NCBI GenBank assembly: GCA_031390045.1 | Contig: JANMTB010000088.1 | Location: forward strand, 1 to 35,245 | DNA: 35,245 nt | Direction of reading: 5' to 3' | Source: Aalborgiella sp031390045 | GTDB lineage: Bacteria; Pseudomonadota; Gammaproteobacteria; Burkholderiales; Burkholderiaceae_C | Part shown: positions 23,670 to 31,629 of the stretch, piece by piece | Layout: each line of letters opens with the position of its first letter | Position numbering within the stretch: position 1 is the first letter of the stretch | Made by a program: the position numbers and the translations under genes | The notes under the pieces: generated by a model | Seen by the model: the letters and a program-made list of their open reading frames with translations, nothing else | Database searches by the model: none | Told to the model about the DNA's origin: nothing

Positions 23670-23840
23670 GTTGTTTTTCCTAACTGGGCGGTTATATGTG
23701 AGGCAAAAATGACTTGATTTATAAATTTCAAGCATAGCGAATTTTAATTGACTGTGCTTCATGCGCTTGGCAATTACACAACCCAAGAGAAGCCAAATCA
23801 CGGTATTGACATCTCTTACAAAATGGCGCAACGTCTTAAC

Positions 23841-24773
23841 ATGAAAAACTCACTTTTAGATGCTATTGGCAACACGCCCATGATCGAGCTGCAAAAAATC
23901 GTGCCGCTTAGTTCGGCGCGCATTGTCGTCAAACTGGAATGGGCGAATCCGACTGGTAGCATGAAAGACCGCATGGCCAAAGCGGCAATTGATGGTGCTG
24001 AGGCCAGTGGACGCCTGAAACCGGGTGGTACGGTGGTGGAATACACTGCGGGTACCACTGGCATCTCGCTGGCGTTTGTGTGTGCGACCAAAGGCTACGC
24101 TTTGGAGATCGTGTTTTCTGACGCCTTCAGCAACGAGAAGTTGCGTACGATGCAGGCGTTCGGCGCGCGTATCACGATCGTACCGAGCGACAATAAAAAA
24201 ATAAACGCCGAGCTGATCAAGGCCATGATCCACACTGCCGACGAGATCAGTCTGCGACCCAACCATTGGTACTGTGATCAGCTCAACAACCATGATGCGA
24301 TTAAAGGATACGTGCCGCTGGGTGAGGAGCTTTGGCTACAAGCAGGCGGTCAGATCGACGCCTTGGTGCAAACTGTCGGCACGGCACACTCGATCCATGG
24401 CATCATGCAAGCCCTGTCACACCACAAAGATGGCATCTTAGCTGTCGCTGTAGAGCCGGCGGAATCAGCAGTCTTGTCTGGGCAAGCCTCTGGCTCGCAC
24501 CAGATTGAAGGTATTGGCATTGGCTTTATTCCGCCGCTATGGCGACCTGAGCTTGTTGACGAGATTCAAACCGTGTCCACCCAGGAAGCCAAGGAGATGG
24601 CGCGCCGTTTGGCGCGTGAGGAAGGAATTTTTGCGGGTATATCGTCGGGTGCAAATATTGTTGCAGCCTTGCGCATCGCCAAGCGTTTGGGTGCTGGCGC
24701 GACTGTGGCTACCGTCATTGCGGACTCGGGGTTGCGGTATCTGAGCACGGATGTGTTTACCGACAAGATGTAG
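23841..24773 (+). CDS. PLP-dependent cysteine synthase / cystathionine beta-synthase family enzyme
   Basis: 310 residues from ATG 23841; ATG 23823 and a TTG at 23748 are alternative starts and no strong SD helps to choose. The PLP Lys is K42 in NPTGSMKDRMA; the substrate loop is TAGTTGISLA in place of TSGNTG; the phosphate-binding loop reads VGTAHSIHG instead of GTGGT; and GIGIGFIP and SSGANI follow. It belongs to fold type II beta-replacement enzymes making cysteine or cystathionine. Followed after 22 bp by a homocysteine-methyltransferase-like gene with a strong SD, so the pair probably handles sulfur amino acids. Confidence 0.85.
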   Translation: MKNSLLDAIGNTPMIELQKIVPLSSARIVVKLEWANPTGSMKDRMAKAAIDGAEASGRLKPGGTVVEYTAGTTGISLAFVCATKGYALEIVFSDAFSNEKLRTMQAFGARITIVPSDNKKINAELIKAMIHTADEISLRPNHWYCDQLNNHDAIKGYVPLGEELWLQAGGQIDALVQTVGTAHSIHGIMQALSHHKDGILAVAVEPAESAVLSGQASGSHQIEGIGIGFIPPLWRPELVDEIQTVSTQEAKEMARRLAREEGIFAGISSGANIVAALRIAKRLGAGATVATVIADSGLRYLSTDVFTDKM

Positions 24774-24795
24774 GTTATGAGATGGGAGGTGGACC

Positions 24796-25776
24796 ATGGC
24801 GAAATACCGCAATCATTTGCCGCAACTCGGCGGCGGGTTTTACATTGCTGACGGTGGTCTCGAAACCACGCTGATATTTCATGAACGATGGGAGTTGCCG
24901 GATTTCGCGGCATTCATCCTGTTCGAAACACCGCAAGGCGAGGCGGCGCTTCGCAAGTACTTTCGCAGCTATGCCGAGATCGCAAAGCGGTTTGGCTGCG
25001 GACTTGTTCTGGAAAGCGCAACTTGGCGAGCCAGCGCAGACTGGGGGGCTAAGCTCGGTTACACACCAGAAGCCCTGGCGGCGGCAAACCATAAGACGAT
25101 CCACCTGCTACAAGAGATCCGGAACGAGTATGAAACCGAGCAGAACCCCGTGGTCATCAGCGGTTGCCTAGGGCCGCGCGGCGATGGCTACGTGATTGAT
25201 CATGCAATGTCAGTGCAGGAGGCGCATGATTATCATCGCCAGCAAATCGAAACCTTTGCCGATACGGCTGCTGACATGGTCTGCGCCACCACCATGAACT
25301 ACGCGCAAGAGGCCGTTGGCATTGTACGGGCGGCTCAGGGTGCAGAGTTGCCAGTCGCTATCTCTTTCACCGTCGAGACCGACGGCAGGCTGCCGAGCGG
25401 TCAGACGCTACAAGCAGCCATCGAGCAAGTGGATCAGGCGACATCCGCCTATCCCTGCTATTACATGATCAACTGCGCCCATCCCACACATTTTGAACAC
25501 GTATTGGCTGAGGGCGGTTTGTGGTCGGATCGGATACACGGCGTGCGTGCGAACGCATCACGCAAGAGCCATGCAGAGTTGAACGAAAGTACCGAACTTG
25601 ACAGTGGCGACCCCGCCGAACTAGGGGCACAGTATGCTCATCTTAAAAAGCGGCTAGAGTACTTGAATGTGATGGGGGGATGCTGTGGCACAGATCATCG
25701 CCATGTGGCGCAGATCGCAGCGGCTTGTTCGCCGCTCACGGCTCCGGCGTCCCCGTGTCTAGATCGCCACGGCTAA
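24796..25776 (+). CDS. Homocysteine S-methyltransferase family protein
   Basis: 326 residues, preceded by a strong SD (GGGAGGTGG). The BHMT/MmuM barrel is visible: IADGGLETTLIF (residues 17-27), LVLESATWRAS, VVISGCLGPRGDGY, and the three zinc ligands C227 (YMINCAHP) and C296-C297 (GGCCGT). It transfers a methyl group (from S-methylmethionine, a betaine or similar) to homocysteine or another thiol; the donor is not evident. Probably co-transcribed with the upstream PLP enzyme. Its 3' end overlaps the convergent iron-permease gene by 41 nt. Codon use and GC look somewhat higher than in nearby genes. Confidence 0.85.
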   Translation: MAKYRNHLPQLGGGFYIADGGLETTLIFHERWELPDFAAFILFETPQGEAALRKYFRSYAEIAKRFGCGLVLESATWRASADWGAKLGYTPEALAAANHKTIHLLQEIRNEYETEQNPVVISGCLGPRGDGYVIDHAMSVQEAHDYHRQQIETFADTAADMVCATTMNYAQEAVGIVRAAQGAELPVAISFTVETDGRLPSGQTLQAAIEQVDQATSAYPCYYMINCAHPTHFEHVLAEGGLWSDRIHGVRANASRKSHAELNESTELDSGDPAELGAQYAHLKKRLEYLNVMGGCCGTDHRHVAQIAAACSPLTAPASPCLDRHG

Positions 25777-26146
25777 GTTCGGTTCTTGCAGCAGCAGCCA
25801 GCGCTTGGTATTTCAAACGAAACGCGTTCAGCGTTTCTTCTTCCAGCTCCTCCAAATCTAGCAGAGCATTGTGCGCCCCTTGGGTAGCACGAATCAGCTC
25901 ATCGAGCTTGACTTGAATGGCTTGGGTATCTCGATTTTGCGTGTTTTGAATCAAAAAAACCATCAAAAAGGTGATGATGGTTGTGCCCGTGTTGATGACC
26001 AATTGCCAAGTGTCGCTGAAATTAAAAATAGGACCTGTGACAATCCAAACCGCGATGATGGCGACCGCAATGGTGAAAACTCGTGGTCGACCACAAAAAT
26101 GAGCTGCTTTTTTTGCAAACTGTGAATACCAACTTGTCTGCTGCAT
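25736..26146 (-). CDS. Low-affinity iron permease family protein
   Basis: 136 residues with two membrane helices: VFTIAVAIIAVWIVTGPIF and the family hallmark LVINTGTTIITFLMVFLIQNTQNRDTQAIQVKLDELI (about residues 50-86), followed by a helical, acidic cytoplasmic tail. It matches the bacterial low-affinity iron permease family (PF04120), whose transport role is inferred from yeast Fet4. On the same strand, 33 bp downstream of a VIT-type iron/manganese transporter gene, so the pair is likely an operon. The last 41 nt overlap the convergent methyltransferase gene. Confidence 0.88.
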   Translation of the reverse strand: MQQTSWYSQFAKKAAHFCGRPRVFTIAVAIIAVWIVTGPIFNFSDTWQLVINTGTTIITFLMVFLIQNTQNRDTQAIQVKLDELIRATQGAHNALLDLEELEEETLNAFRLKYQALAAAARTELSRGDLDTGTPEP

Positions 26147-26179
26147 AGATTCCCCGATCCAGTCAGTTATGAAATTTCA

Positions 26180-26881
26180 TTAAGCTGCAACGCCAAACAG
26201 AGCACCCACGACATAGGTTAAAGCCATTGCCAACGTGCCCCAAAACGTCACGCGCATTGCCGCTGTCATGACCGATGAGCCGCCTGCACGAGCAGCCAGT
26301 GAACCTAAAGCAGCTAAAAATACCAGTGAACTAGCGGCCACAGCCACACTCAACATGGGTTGTGGTGATACAAAAACGACCATTAGCGGCAATGCGGCAC
26401 CCACGGCAAATGTTGCCGCAGAAGCAATCGCTGCTTGCACGGGTTGCGCGGCTGATGTGTCCGAGATACCCAATTCATCACGAGTGTGCGCGCCCAAAGC
26501 GTCATGCGCCATGAGCTGCGCAGCGACGGTTTTAGCAGTATCAGCGTTTAAACCGCGCGACATGTAAATAGCAGCCAATTCAGCAAGCTCATGATCGGGC
26601 TGGCTAGCTAGCTCTAAGCGCTCTTTTTCAATGTCGGCCTTCTCTGTGTCCGATTGCGAACTTACAGATACATACTCACCGGCAGCCATTGACATCGAGC
26701 CAGCCACCAATCCTGCCACACCGGTTATCAATATGTTTTGCGAGGTTACTCCCGCTGCGGCCACGCCCAAAATCAAGCTAGCTGTTGAAACAATACCGTC
26801 ATTAGCACCAAGCACCGCGGCTCTGAGCCAACCAATGCGCTGGTTTTTGTGTCGTTCCGTGTGACGCCAAGTTTTTTTCAT
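26180..26881 (-). CDS. VIT/CCC1-family Fe2+/Mn2+ transporter
   Basis: 233 residues from the ATG at 26881; a start 21 nt upstream would add an atypical MCCHNQR. The family opening is intact: HTERHKNQRIGWLRAAVLGANDGIVSTASLILGVAAAG, then SMAAGEYVSVSSQSDTEKADIEKERLEL, the metal-binding acidic helix pair, and three C-terminal membrane segments. Bacterial VIT-like proteins export or sequester Fe2+/Mn2+ at the inner membrane. First gene of a probable two-gene unit with the low-affinity iron permease homologue. No Fur box was confidently identified upstream. Confidence 0.9.
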   Translation of the reverse strand: MKKTWRHTERHKNQRIGWLRAAVLGANDGIVSTASLILGVAAAGVTSQNILITGVAGLVAGSMSMAAGEYVSVSSQSDTEKADIEKERLELASQPDHELAELAAIYMSRGLNADTAKTVAAQLMAHDALGAHTRDELGISDTSAAQPVQAAIASAATFAVGAALPLMVVFVSPQPMLSVAVAASSLVFLAALGSLAARAGGSSVMTAAMRVTFWGTLAMALTYVVGALFGVAA

Positions 26882-27015
26882 GCGCTGATTATGACAACAC
26901 ACCTAGCAAACCGTGCAAGTCGCTTGTAGGAGAATCACTCAAAATTACTTCATTTAGGTGAAATATTGCACTAATTCGAAGCGAAACGGTGACGGGTTTA
27001 AAAAAGGAGTTCAAA

Positions 27016-27042
27016 ATGTGGTTTGTATTAAATACTAACTAA
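27016..27042 (+). CDS. Putative leader micro-ORF MWFVLNTN upstream of the stress gene
   Basis: AAGGAG at 27004-27009 stands 6 nt before ATG 27016, an almost ideal ribosome-binding site. The frame has 8 codons and its TAA runs into the GGA (27043-27045) that serves as SD for the universal stress protein at 27052. Too short to identify by homology; the site quality and coupling are the only evidence. Confidence 0.35.
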   Translation: MWFVLNTN

Positions 27043-27051
27043 GGAACCACC

Positions 27052-27474
27052 ATGAGAATTCTTCTTTCAGTAGACGGCAGTAGTTATACAAAAAAAATGT
27101 TGGCTTATTTGGTCACGCATGACGAAGTGTTTCATACCAATAATGATTTCACAGTATTAACTGTTCAACCACCCGTGCCACCACGCGCCCGAGCAGCAGT
27201 TGGGAAGGAAATTGTAGACAACTACTACAGCTCTGAATCTGAAAAAATCATCTCGCCCGTGCATAAATTTCTACTACGCCACGGCATCAACGCGAAGACA
27301 TCTACAAAAGTAGGTCAAATCGGCGAAACGATCGGAAAATTTGCAGACGACGGCAAATTTGACATGCTGATCATGGGGTCACACGGTCATGGCACGATTG
27401 TCAACATGGTGATGGGTTCGGTAGCCACCAAAGTACTTGCCAACAGCAAAACACCTGTTTTGTTGATTCGCTAA
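27052..27474 (+). CDS. Universal stress protein (UspA family)
   Basis: 140 residues, one Usp domain. N-terminal strand MRILLSVDGSSYTKKML with the conserved Asp, and the C-terminal ATP-binding signature MGSHGHGTIVNMVMGSVATKVLANSKTPVLLIR (G-x2-G-x9-G-S type), so it probably binds ATP. A cytosolic stress-survival protein by family. Preceded by a micro-ORF with a strong SD whose stop codon abuts this gene's own SD, and followed 40 bp later by a conserved-looking gene on the same strand. Confidence 0.93.
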   Translation: MRILLSVDGSSYTKKMLAYLVTHDEVFHTNNDFTVLTVQPPVPPRARAAVGKEIVDNYYSSESEKIISPVHKFLLRHGINAKTSTKVGQIGETIGKFADDGKFDMLIMGSHGHGTIVNMVMGSVATKVLANSKTPVLLIR

Positions 27475-27514
27475 TAAAGCAAATGTTCATCAAATTAACT
27501 TGGAAATCTACGCC

Positions 27515-27922
27515 ATGAAAACCATCGAAATTACGTCTAGTATGTTTACCATGAGCGATGTGTTTTACCCGAACGGTTACGCCTTTGTGATGTTTCCCAA
27601 CGCGCAAGATGCCCAGCAAGTAGCCCAAGAGTTGAACGCCAGCATGGCTGAAAACGGTGAGCTGCTGCATATGAGCCCGCAGGCTGTATTTCGAGATATC
27701 GGTAAACTTGCCGCCGAGGAGTCTCAGTCAGACGTGCCATCTATTGGTACTGAGGCTGCGACGGTGCTCAAATACATCAACTTGGCAAGACAAGGTCACC
27801 ACGCTTTATTGGTACGAGTACATTCCGATGAAGAGACCGAGCTTGTGATGAAAGAGGTACGCAAAGTATCGTTTTCATACGCTCAACGTTACCACTTACT
27901 GGCTATTGAAGATTTGGTGTAG
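27515..27922 (+). CDS. Hypothetical protein downstream of the stress gene
   Basis: 135 residues from ATG 27515 (a TTG at 27500 is possible). No family recognised. It reads as a compact alpha/beta protein: SDVFYPNGYAFVMFPNAQDAQQVAQELNAS in the first half and GHHALLVRVHSDEETELVMKEVRKVSFSYAQRYHLLAIEDLV in the second. The two halves look like related ferredoxin-like or RRM-like strand-helix units (GYAFVMF / HALLVRV). No signal peptide or membrane segment. Likely co-expressed with the universal stress protein, so a stress-related role is possible. Confidence 0.65.
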   Translation: MKTIEITSSMFTMSDVFYPNGYAFVMFPNAQDAQQVAQELNASMAENGELLHMSPQAVFRDIGKLAAEESQSDVPSIGTEAATVLKYINLARQGHHALLVRVHSDEETELVMKEVRKVSFSYAQRYHLLAIEDLV

Positions 27923-27942
27923 CAAACCTGGGCAATATTAAA

Positions 27943-28902
27943 TTAATCAATTTTCCGCTTTGATGGCCGCGGAATCTTCTTAAACCGAATTTTCCGATCC
28001 AACTCAATCGCGTCTTTTTTGACTTGGCGCTCTGCATCTATGGTTTGCCCAACTGCCAGCCATTGCGCGAATTCGGCTGGTGTTTCCAGTGTGATGTTGC
28101 CAATGCTGCAGGTTCTGAAATCGAAAATCACAATTTCAGCCGCTTTCTGCAGATTCACCTTACCTTTGCCCAGCAAAGCACCGCGTTTGATGCCGATAGC
28201 TTCTAGCACTTGTTCATCGGTTTTACCGGCTACAGAGTCAAGTTTGTAGCGCGCTTCTAGTTGCGAGGGGTAATTGGAGATCAAATAATCAATCAGCTCC
28301 AAGGCCACATCTTCCTCTTGGAACGCATTGCGCCCCACCGCACCACTGGCGGCTAAGTTGTAGCCGCTTTTCTCGACAATGATGCGTGGCCAAAGCATGC
28401 CAGGGGTGTCGTAGAGATAGAAATCGTCCGCCAAGGTGATGCGCTGTTCGATTTTGGTGACTCCAGCCTCGTCGCCAGTTTTGGTGAATTTTCGCCCAGT
28501 CATGGTGTTGATCAACGTGGATTTACCCACGTTAGGGATGCCGCAAATCAGCACCCGCAGCGGTTTGATCATGCCTCCGCGCAGCGGTGCGAGCTCTTTG
28601 CAGGCTTTGGCGAGGGCTTTAGCAGGTGCAGCATCCGTCGCTGCCATAGGAATAGCGCGGGTATTGGGCAAAGCGTTGTAATGCGCCAGCCACAGCGCAG
28701 TGCGCTCAGGGTCAGCCAAATCTTGTTTATTAAGCACTTTGAGTGCGGGTTTGCTACTTGTCAACTCTGCCAACATCGGGTTCGCACTCGATCCAGGCAA
28801 GCGAGCGTCTAGCAATTCGACCACGACGTCAATGTCTTTGATGCGATCGCTGATGGCTTGCTTGGTCACATTCATGTGACCGGGGAACCATTGGATGGCC
28901 AT
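27943..28902 (-). CDS. ylqF: Ribosome biogenesis GTPase YlqF/RbgA
   Basis: 319 residues from the ATG that gives MAIQWFPGHMN, the family's invariant start. The GTPase motifs are circularly permuted: G4 NKQD first (about residue 59), then G1 GIPNVGKSTL, the switch region, and G3 DTPGMLWP. The C-terminal region is the RbgA-type helical domain (DVALELIDYLISNYPSQL; GALLGKGKVN). It helps late assembly of the 50S subunit. Convergent with the hypothetical gene at 27515 (20-bp gap). The basic tail (FKKIPRPSKRK) is probably for rRNA contact. Confidence 0.93.
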   Translation of the reverse strand: MAIQWFPGHMNVTKQAISDRIKDIDVVVELLDARLPGSSANPMLAELTSSKPALKVLNKQDLADPERTALWLAHYNALPNTRAIPMAATDAAPAKALAKACKELAPLRGGMIKPLRVLICGIPNVGKSTLINTMTGRKFTKTGDEAGVTKIEQRITLADDFYLYDTPGMLWPRIIVEKSGYNLAASGAVGRNAFQEEDVALELIDYLISNYPSQLEARYKLDSVAGKTDEQVLEAIGIKRGALLGKGKVNLQKAAEIVIFDFRTCSIGNITLETPAEFAQWLAVGQTIDAERQVKKDAIELDRKIRFKKIPRPSKRKID

Positions 28903-28969
28903 CAAGGAGCTTTCTAAAATTGACGAAATGAATGCTGAATTGCTTGAGAATTCAATATTTGCTATAAAT

Positions 28970-29024
28970 ATAATAGCTAAATAGGCATGTAATACGCCGG
29001 CTATGGCAATATTTTCTTCTATTT
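28970..29024 (+). repeat. 55-bp repeat, copy 7
   Basis: TGCTAT ... ATAGCT hairpin half, core CATGTAATACGCCGGCTATG, tail GCAATATTT. It lies upstream of ylqF and downstream of the hydrolase gene, both on the minus strand, yet keeps the + orientation of all other copies. Confidence 0.8.
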
Positions 29025-29066
29025 TAACCGATAAAGAGACAAAATCACGTCAAATTCATTGGCGAA

Positions 29067-30158
29067 TCACTTTGCAGGTACAAACCTTGCCAACAAATCA
29101 GCAAATTTAGGCTGCCAAGCTGACAGTGCCGCTCCGTCACCATTGAAAATCTGTTTCAAAAACGCCAAAGACAGCTCCTGCGTTGCCGCTTTGATTTTGG
29201 GGTTAAGTTCAGCACCACCCGTCGTTGTACGGTCGGTGAAAATGCTGTGCGATCCACCTGTGAACACAACCAGTGTTTTGCGCAAATCACCCATCGCGTT
29301 AAACACATTCACGCGATCTTCAAAGCCAGAACCGTAGCCCGGCACCATGATTTCGTCTCCGGTTGCTGTGATGTGCAATGTGGGCAAAGTGATAGAACCC
29401 AAAATCGCCGCAGGATTGCCATAGCCGTAAAACGGTGGCGCGGATAGCAGCATGGCGGCTTTGATGCGGGGGTCGCGCAGGTTGAGTACCTCGTTGCCTT
29501 TTTCACCCTGACGTGGAACAGCCGCACCGGCTAAGAGCATGGTGGTATTCGCGCCGTAAGAGTGCCCAGCCGCGACGATACGGTTGGCATCTACACGCCC
29601 AGCAAGTGCAGGCAAGGCAAGTAGCTCAGTCAACGCAAAGCTGACATCTTTGGCGCGCGCCATGGCTTCAGAGTCTTTGGCGGCTTCAGTGAGGCGGAAG
29701 GTCAAGCCAAACGGGTTGCCGCGCCATAAATTGTTGTCACTGCCAATGTGCTGCACATGCAAGCTGGCAAAACCGTGACTGGCCCAGTAGCGACCTAAAT
29801 ATTGGTAGCCATTGCGCGAGCCGCCTAAACCGTGTGAAAAGACGATTAAGGGTGCGGGCTTAGAACCATTGGCTTTCGCGTCTGGCAAGTACAAACGCAC
29901 AGGTACTGCGCGGTTACGGGCAGCGTCTTGCCAGTCAAACGTTTGGGTGTTAATCGCGTCTAAATCTGCTGTGATTAATGATTTAGCTGCGACAGCATGC
30001 TGGGTTGTGACCTGAGCTGCTTCATTGCTCTGTGCCGTACATGTCCCCACCAAAGCAAACATGGCAGACAAAGTGCCCACAGCCATCGTTGTCCACGTTG
30101 AACGAACAAAAACTGTTTTAAGAGTTGCTTTGTTAAGGGTTTTATAAGGTGGGTTCAT
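29067..30158 (-). CDS. Secreted alpha/beta hydrolase (dienelactone-hydrolase/PAF-acetylhydrolase-like)
   Basis: 363 residues with an N-terminal signal (TTMAVGTLSAMFALVGTCTAQ). The core has RAVPVRLYLPDAKANGSKPAPLIVFSHGLGGSRNGYQYLGRYWASHGF, the oxyanion-hole part, then VAAGHSYGANTTMLLAG with GHSYG as nucleophile elbow, and late FTGGSHSIFTDRTT supplying the His. This resembles periplasmic hydrolases with a short-chain ester or platelet-activating-factor acetylhydrolase style fold. Substrate unknown. Divergent from the DUF4399 lipoprotein gene across 134 bp. Confidence 0.85.
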   Translation of the reverse strand: MNPPYKTLNKATLKTVFVRSTWTTMAVGTLSAMFALVGTCTAQSNEAAQVTTQHAVAAKSLITADLDAINTQTFDWQDAARNRAVPVRLYLPDAKANGSKPAPLIVFSHGLGGSRNGYQYLGRYWASHGFASLHVQHIGSDNNLWRGNPFGLTFRLTEAAKDSEAMARAKDVSFALTELLALPALAGRVDANRIVAAGHSYGANTTMLLAGAAVPRQGEKGNEVLNLRDPRIKAAMLLSAPPFYGYGNPAAILGSITLPTLHITATGDEIMVPGYGSGFEDRVNVFNAMGDLRKTLVVFTGGSHSIFTDRTTTGGAELNPKIKAATQELSLAFLKQIFNGDGAALSAWQPKFADLLARFVPAK

Positions 30159-30292
30159 CAGTTAACTCAATATGTTCGTACGTATAAACACAACGAATTT
30201 AAGGACATTTAGTTGACTTTCAAGCCATCAAAGTGTAACGTGCATGTTTTGTAACTATTCAGTCATTTTTTATACTTTAACGGAGACTTTGA

Positions 30293-30793
30293 ATGAAAGC
30301 AAGCTTGCCCCTTTTACTGATCAGTGTTTTAACGCTCGCTGGCTGCAATAGCCTTTACAATGTGATGCACGGCAGTGCGGCACCCACTGCACCACTCAAA
30401 GCCAATGTCAGCACACCAACTGTATTAGGTAGTTACAACAAAGTAGCCGCTGTGTCTGGCACCAGCTTGTATTTCATCAACGTTAAAAACGGAGATACCG
30501 TCTCTAGCCCTCTGAATGTGCAGTTTGGCCTCAAAGGCATGGGCGTAGCCCCAGCTGGTGTTGAAAAAGCGGGCACCGGACATCACCATTTATTGGTGGA
30601 TGTAGCTGAATTGGATGTGAACAGTGGCATCCCGATGAGTGACCAACACCGCCATTTTGGTTTGGGTCAAACCGAAGTGTCTATCGCTTTGAAGCCTGGT
30701 ATGCATACCTTGCAACTGGTACTGGGCGACCAAAACCACATCCCACATCACCCCGTGGTAATGAGTGAGCGCATTACAGTCACGGTGAAGTAA
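30293..30793 (+). CDS. DUF4399 domain lipoprotein
   Basis: 166 residues. The lipobox LTLAGC (C18) follows a short hydrophobic signal. The DUF4399 domain covers about residues 60-166: VSGTSLYFINVKNGDTVSSPLNVQFGLKGMGVAPAG, GTGHHHLLVD, DQHRHFGLGQTEVSIALKPGMHTLQLVLGDQNHIPHHP. The repeated His motifs (GHHHLLVD, QHRHFG, HIPHHP) suggest metal binding. Envelope-located; exact function unknown. A hairpin with a T run lies 20 bp after the stop. SD-like GGAG precedes the ATG. Confidence 0.88.
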   Translation: MKASLPLLLISVLTLAGCNSLYNVMHGSAAPTAPLKANVSTPTVLGSYNKVAAVSGTSLYFINVKNGDTVSSPLNVQFGLKGMGVAPAGVEKAGTGHHHLLVDVAELDVNSGIPMSDQHRHFGLGQTEVSIALKPGMHTLQLVLGDQNHIPHHPVVMSERITVTVK

Positions 30794-30810
30794 CTAACCT
30801 CAACTTAAAA

Positions 30811-31629
30811 CTACGCCCCTCTGAACTTAGCGGGGCGTTTTTCTTTAAAAGCTGTTACGCCCTCGATGTAGTCATGCGTGTGCCCCATAACGGATTGGAC
30901 ATTGCGCTCTTCGTCCAATTGTTGGTTTAAAGTACGGCTTTGAGCTTCGCGAAACAGCACTCGTGTCGCCACCAACGCTTTGGTCGGCATGATCGCCATG
31001 CGTTCGGCAAACGTCGTAGCAGCAGCGACGCAATCATCAGCAACATCCCAAATCATGCCCCATTCTTTAGCTTGTGTAGCGCTCAACTTGTCTCCCGTCA
31101 TAGCCAGCCCCATCGCCCGCGCAAAGCCTAGGCGCTGCGGTAAAAACCAGCTGCCACCCGTGTCTGGCACCAGGCCGATCTTGCTGAACGCTTGAATAAA
31201 ACTCGCACCCGGCGCAGCAATCGCTATGTCGCACGACATGGCAATCGACGCACCCGCACCAGCAGCCACACCATTGACTGCCGCAATCGTCGGCATACGC
31301 AGGGCTTGCAAACGACGCGCTGTGGGATTGAAGGAGTCATCAATCACGCCATACGGGTCAGCACGTCGCATCAAATCTTCCATACTTGGGCCAGGTGCAA
31401 AATCAAACTCAGCCAAATCCGCACCCGCGCAAAACGCACGACCCGCACCGGTGATGACCAAGGCGCGGATGGCTGGGTTTGCCTCTGCTTGGTCCAGCGC
31501 CGCCCACAGCTCTTTGTGCATTTGGCGGGTAAAGCTGTTCAAAGCGTCAGGTCGATTCAGCGTCAAAATCGCTACTGCGTCCTGCTCTGCATACAAAACG
31601 GTTGTTGTTGTCAATAGGTTCATATTCAT
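30811..31629 (-). CDS. Enoyl-CoA hydratase/isomerase family protein
   Basis: 272 residues of the crotonase superfamily. Blocks seen: LNRPDALNSFTRQMHKEL, ITGAGRAFCAGADLAEF (oxyanion hole and CoA site), AVNGVAAGAGASIAMSCDIAIA, SFIQAFSKIGLVPDTGGSWFLPQRLG, and the C-terminal FKEKRPAKFRGA. The Glu positions of a classical hydratase are not both obvious in this reading, so hydratase or isomerase is left open; a PaaG-type role is possible. Last gene of a minus-strand operon with DUF2520 (4-nt ATGA overlap) and an SDR. The final codons form a terminator hairpin for the opposite strand. Confidence 0.9.
   Translation of the reverse strand: MNMNLLTTTTVLYAEQDAVAILTLNRPDALNSFTRQMHKELWAALDQAEANPAIRALVITGAGRAFCAGADLAEFDFAPGPSMEDLMRRADPYGVIDDSFNPTARRLQALRMPTIAAVNGVAAGAGASIAMSCDIAIAAPGASFIQAFSKIGLVPDTGGSWFLPQRLGFARAMGLAMTGDKLSATQAKEWGMIWDVADDCVAAATTFAERMAIMPTKALVATRVLFREAQSRTLNQQLDEERNVQSVMGHTHDYIEGVTAFKEKRPAKFRGA
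30813..30842 (+). terminator. Intrinsic terminator after the DUF4399 gene
   Basis: ACGCCCC (30813-30819) and GGGGCGT (30832-30838) pair perfectly around a 12-nt loop, followed by a TTTTT run. The left arm and loop are also the last codons of the minus-strand enoyl-CoA hydratase gene, so the two features overlap. It is placed to stop transcription from the + strand lipoprotein gene. Confidence 0.75.

Noticed and set aside
23526..23831. 101-residue minus-strand frame as a full rhodanese
   Set aside because: Only its last 47 residues from MSTF belong to the domain, and it stops by frameshift well before the active-site Cys.
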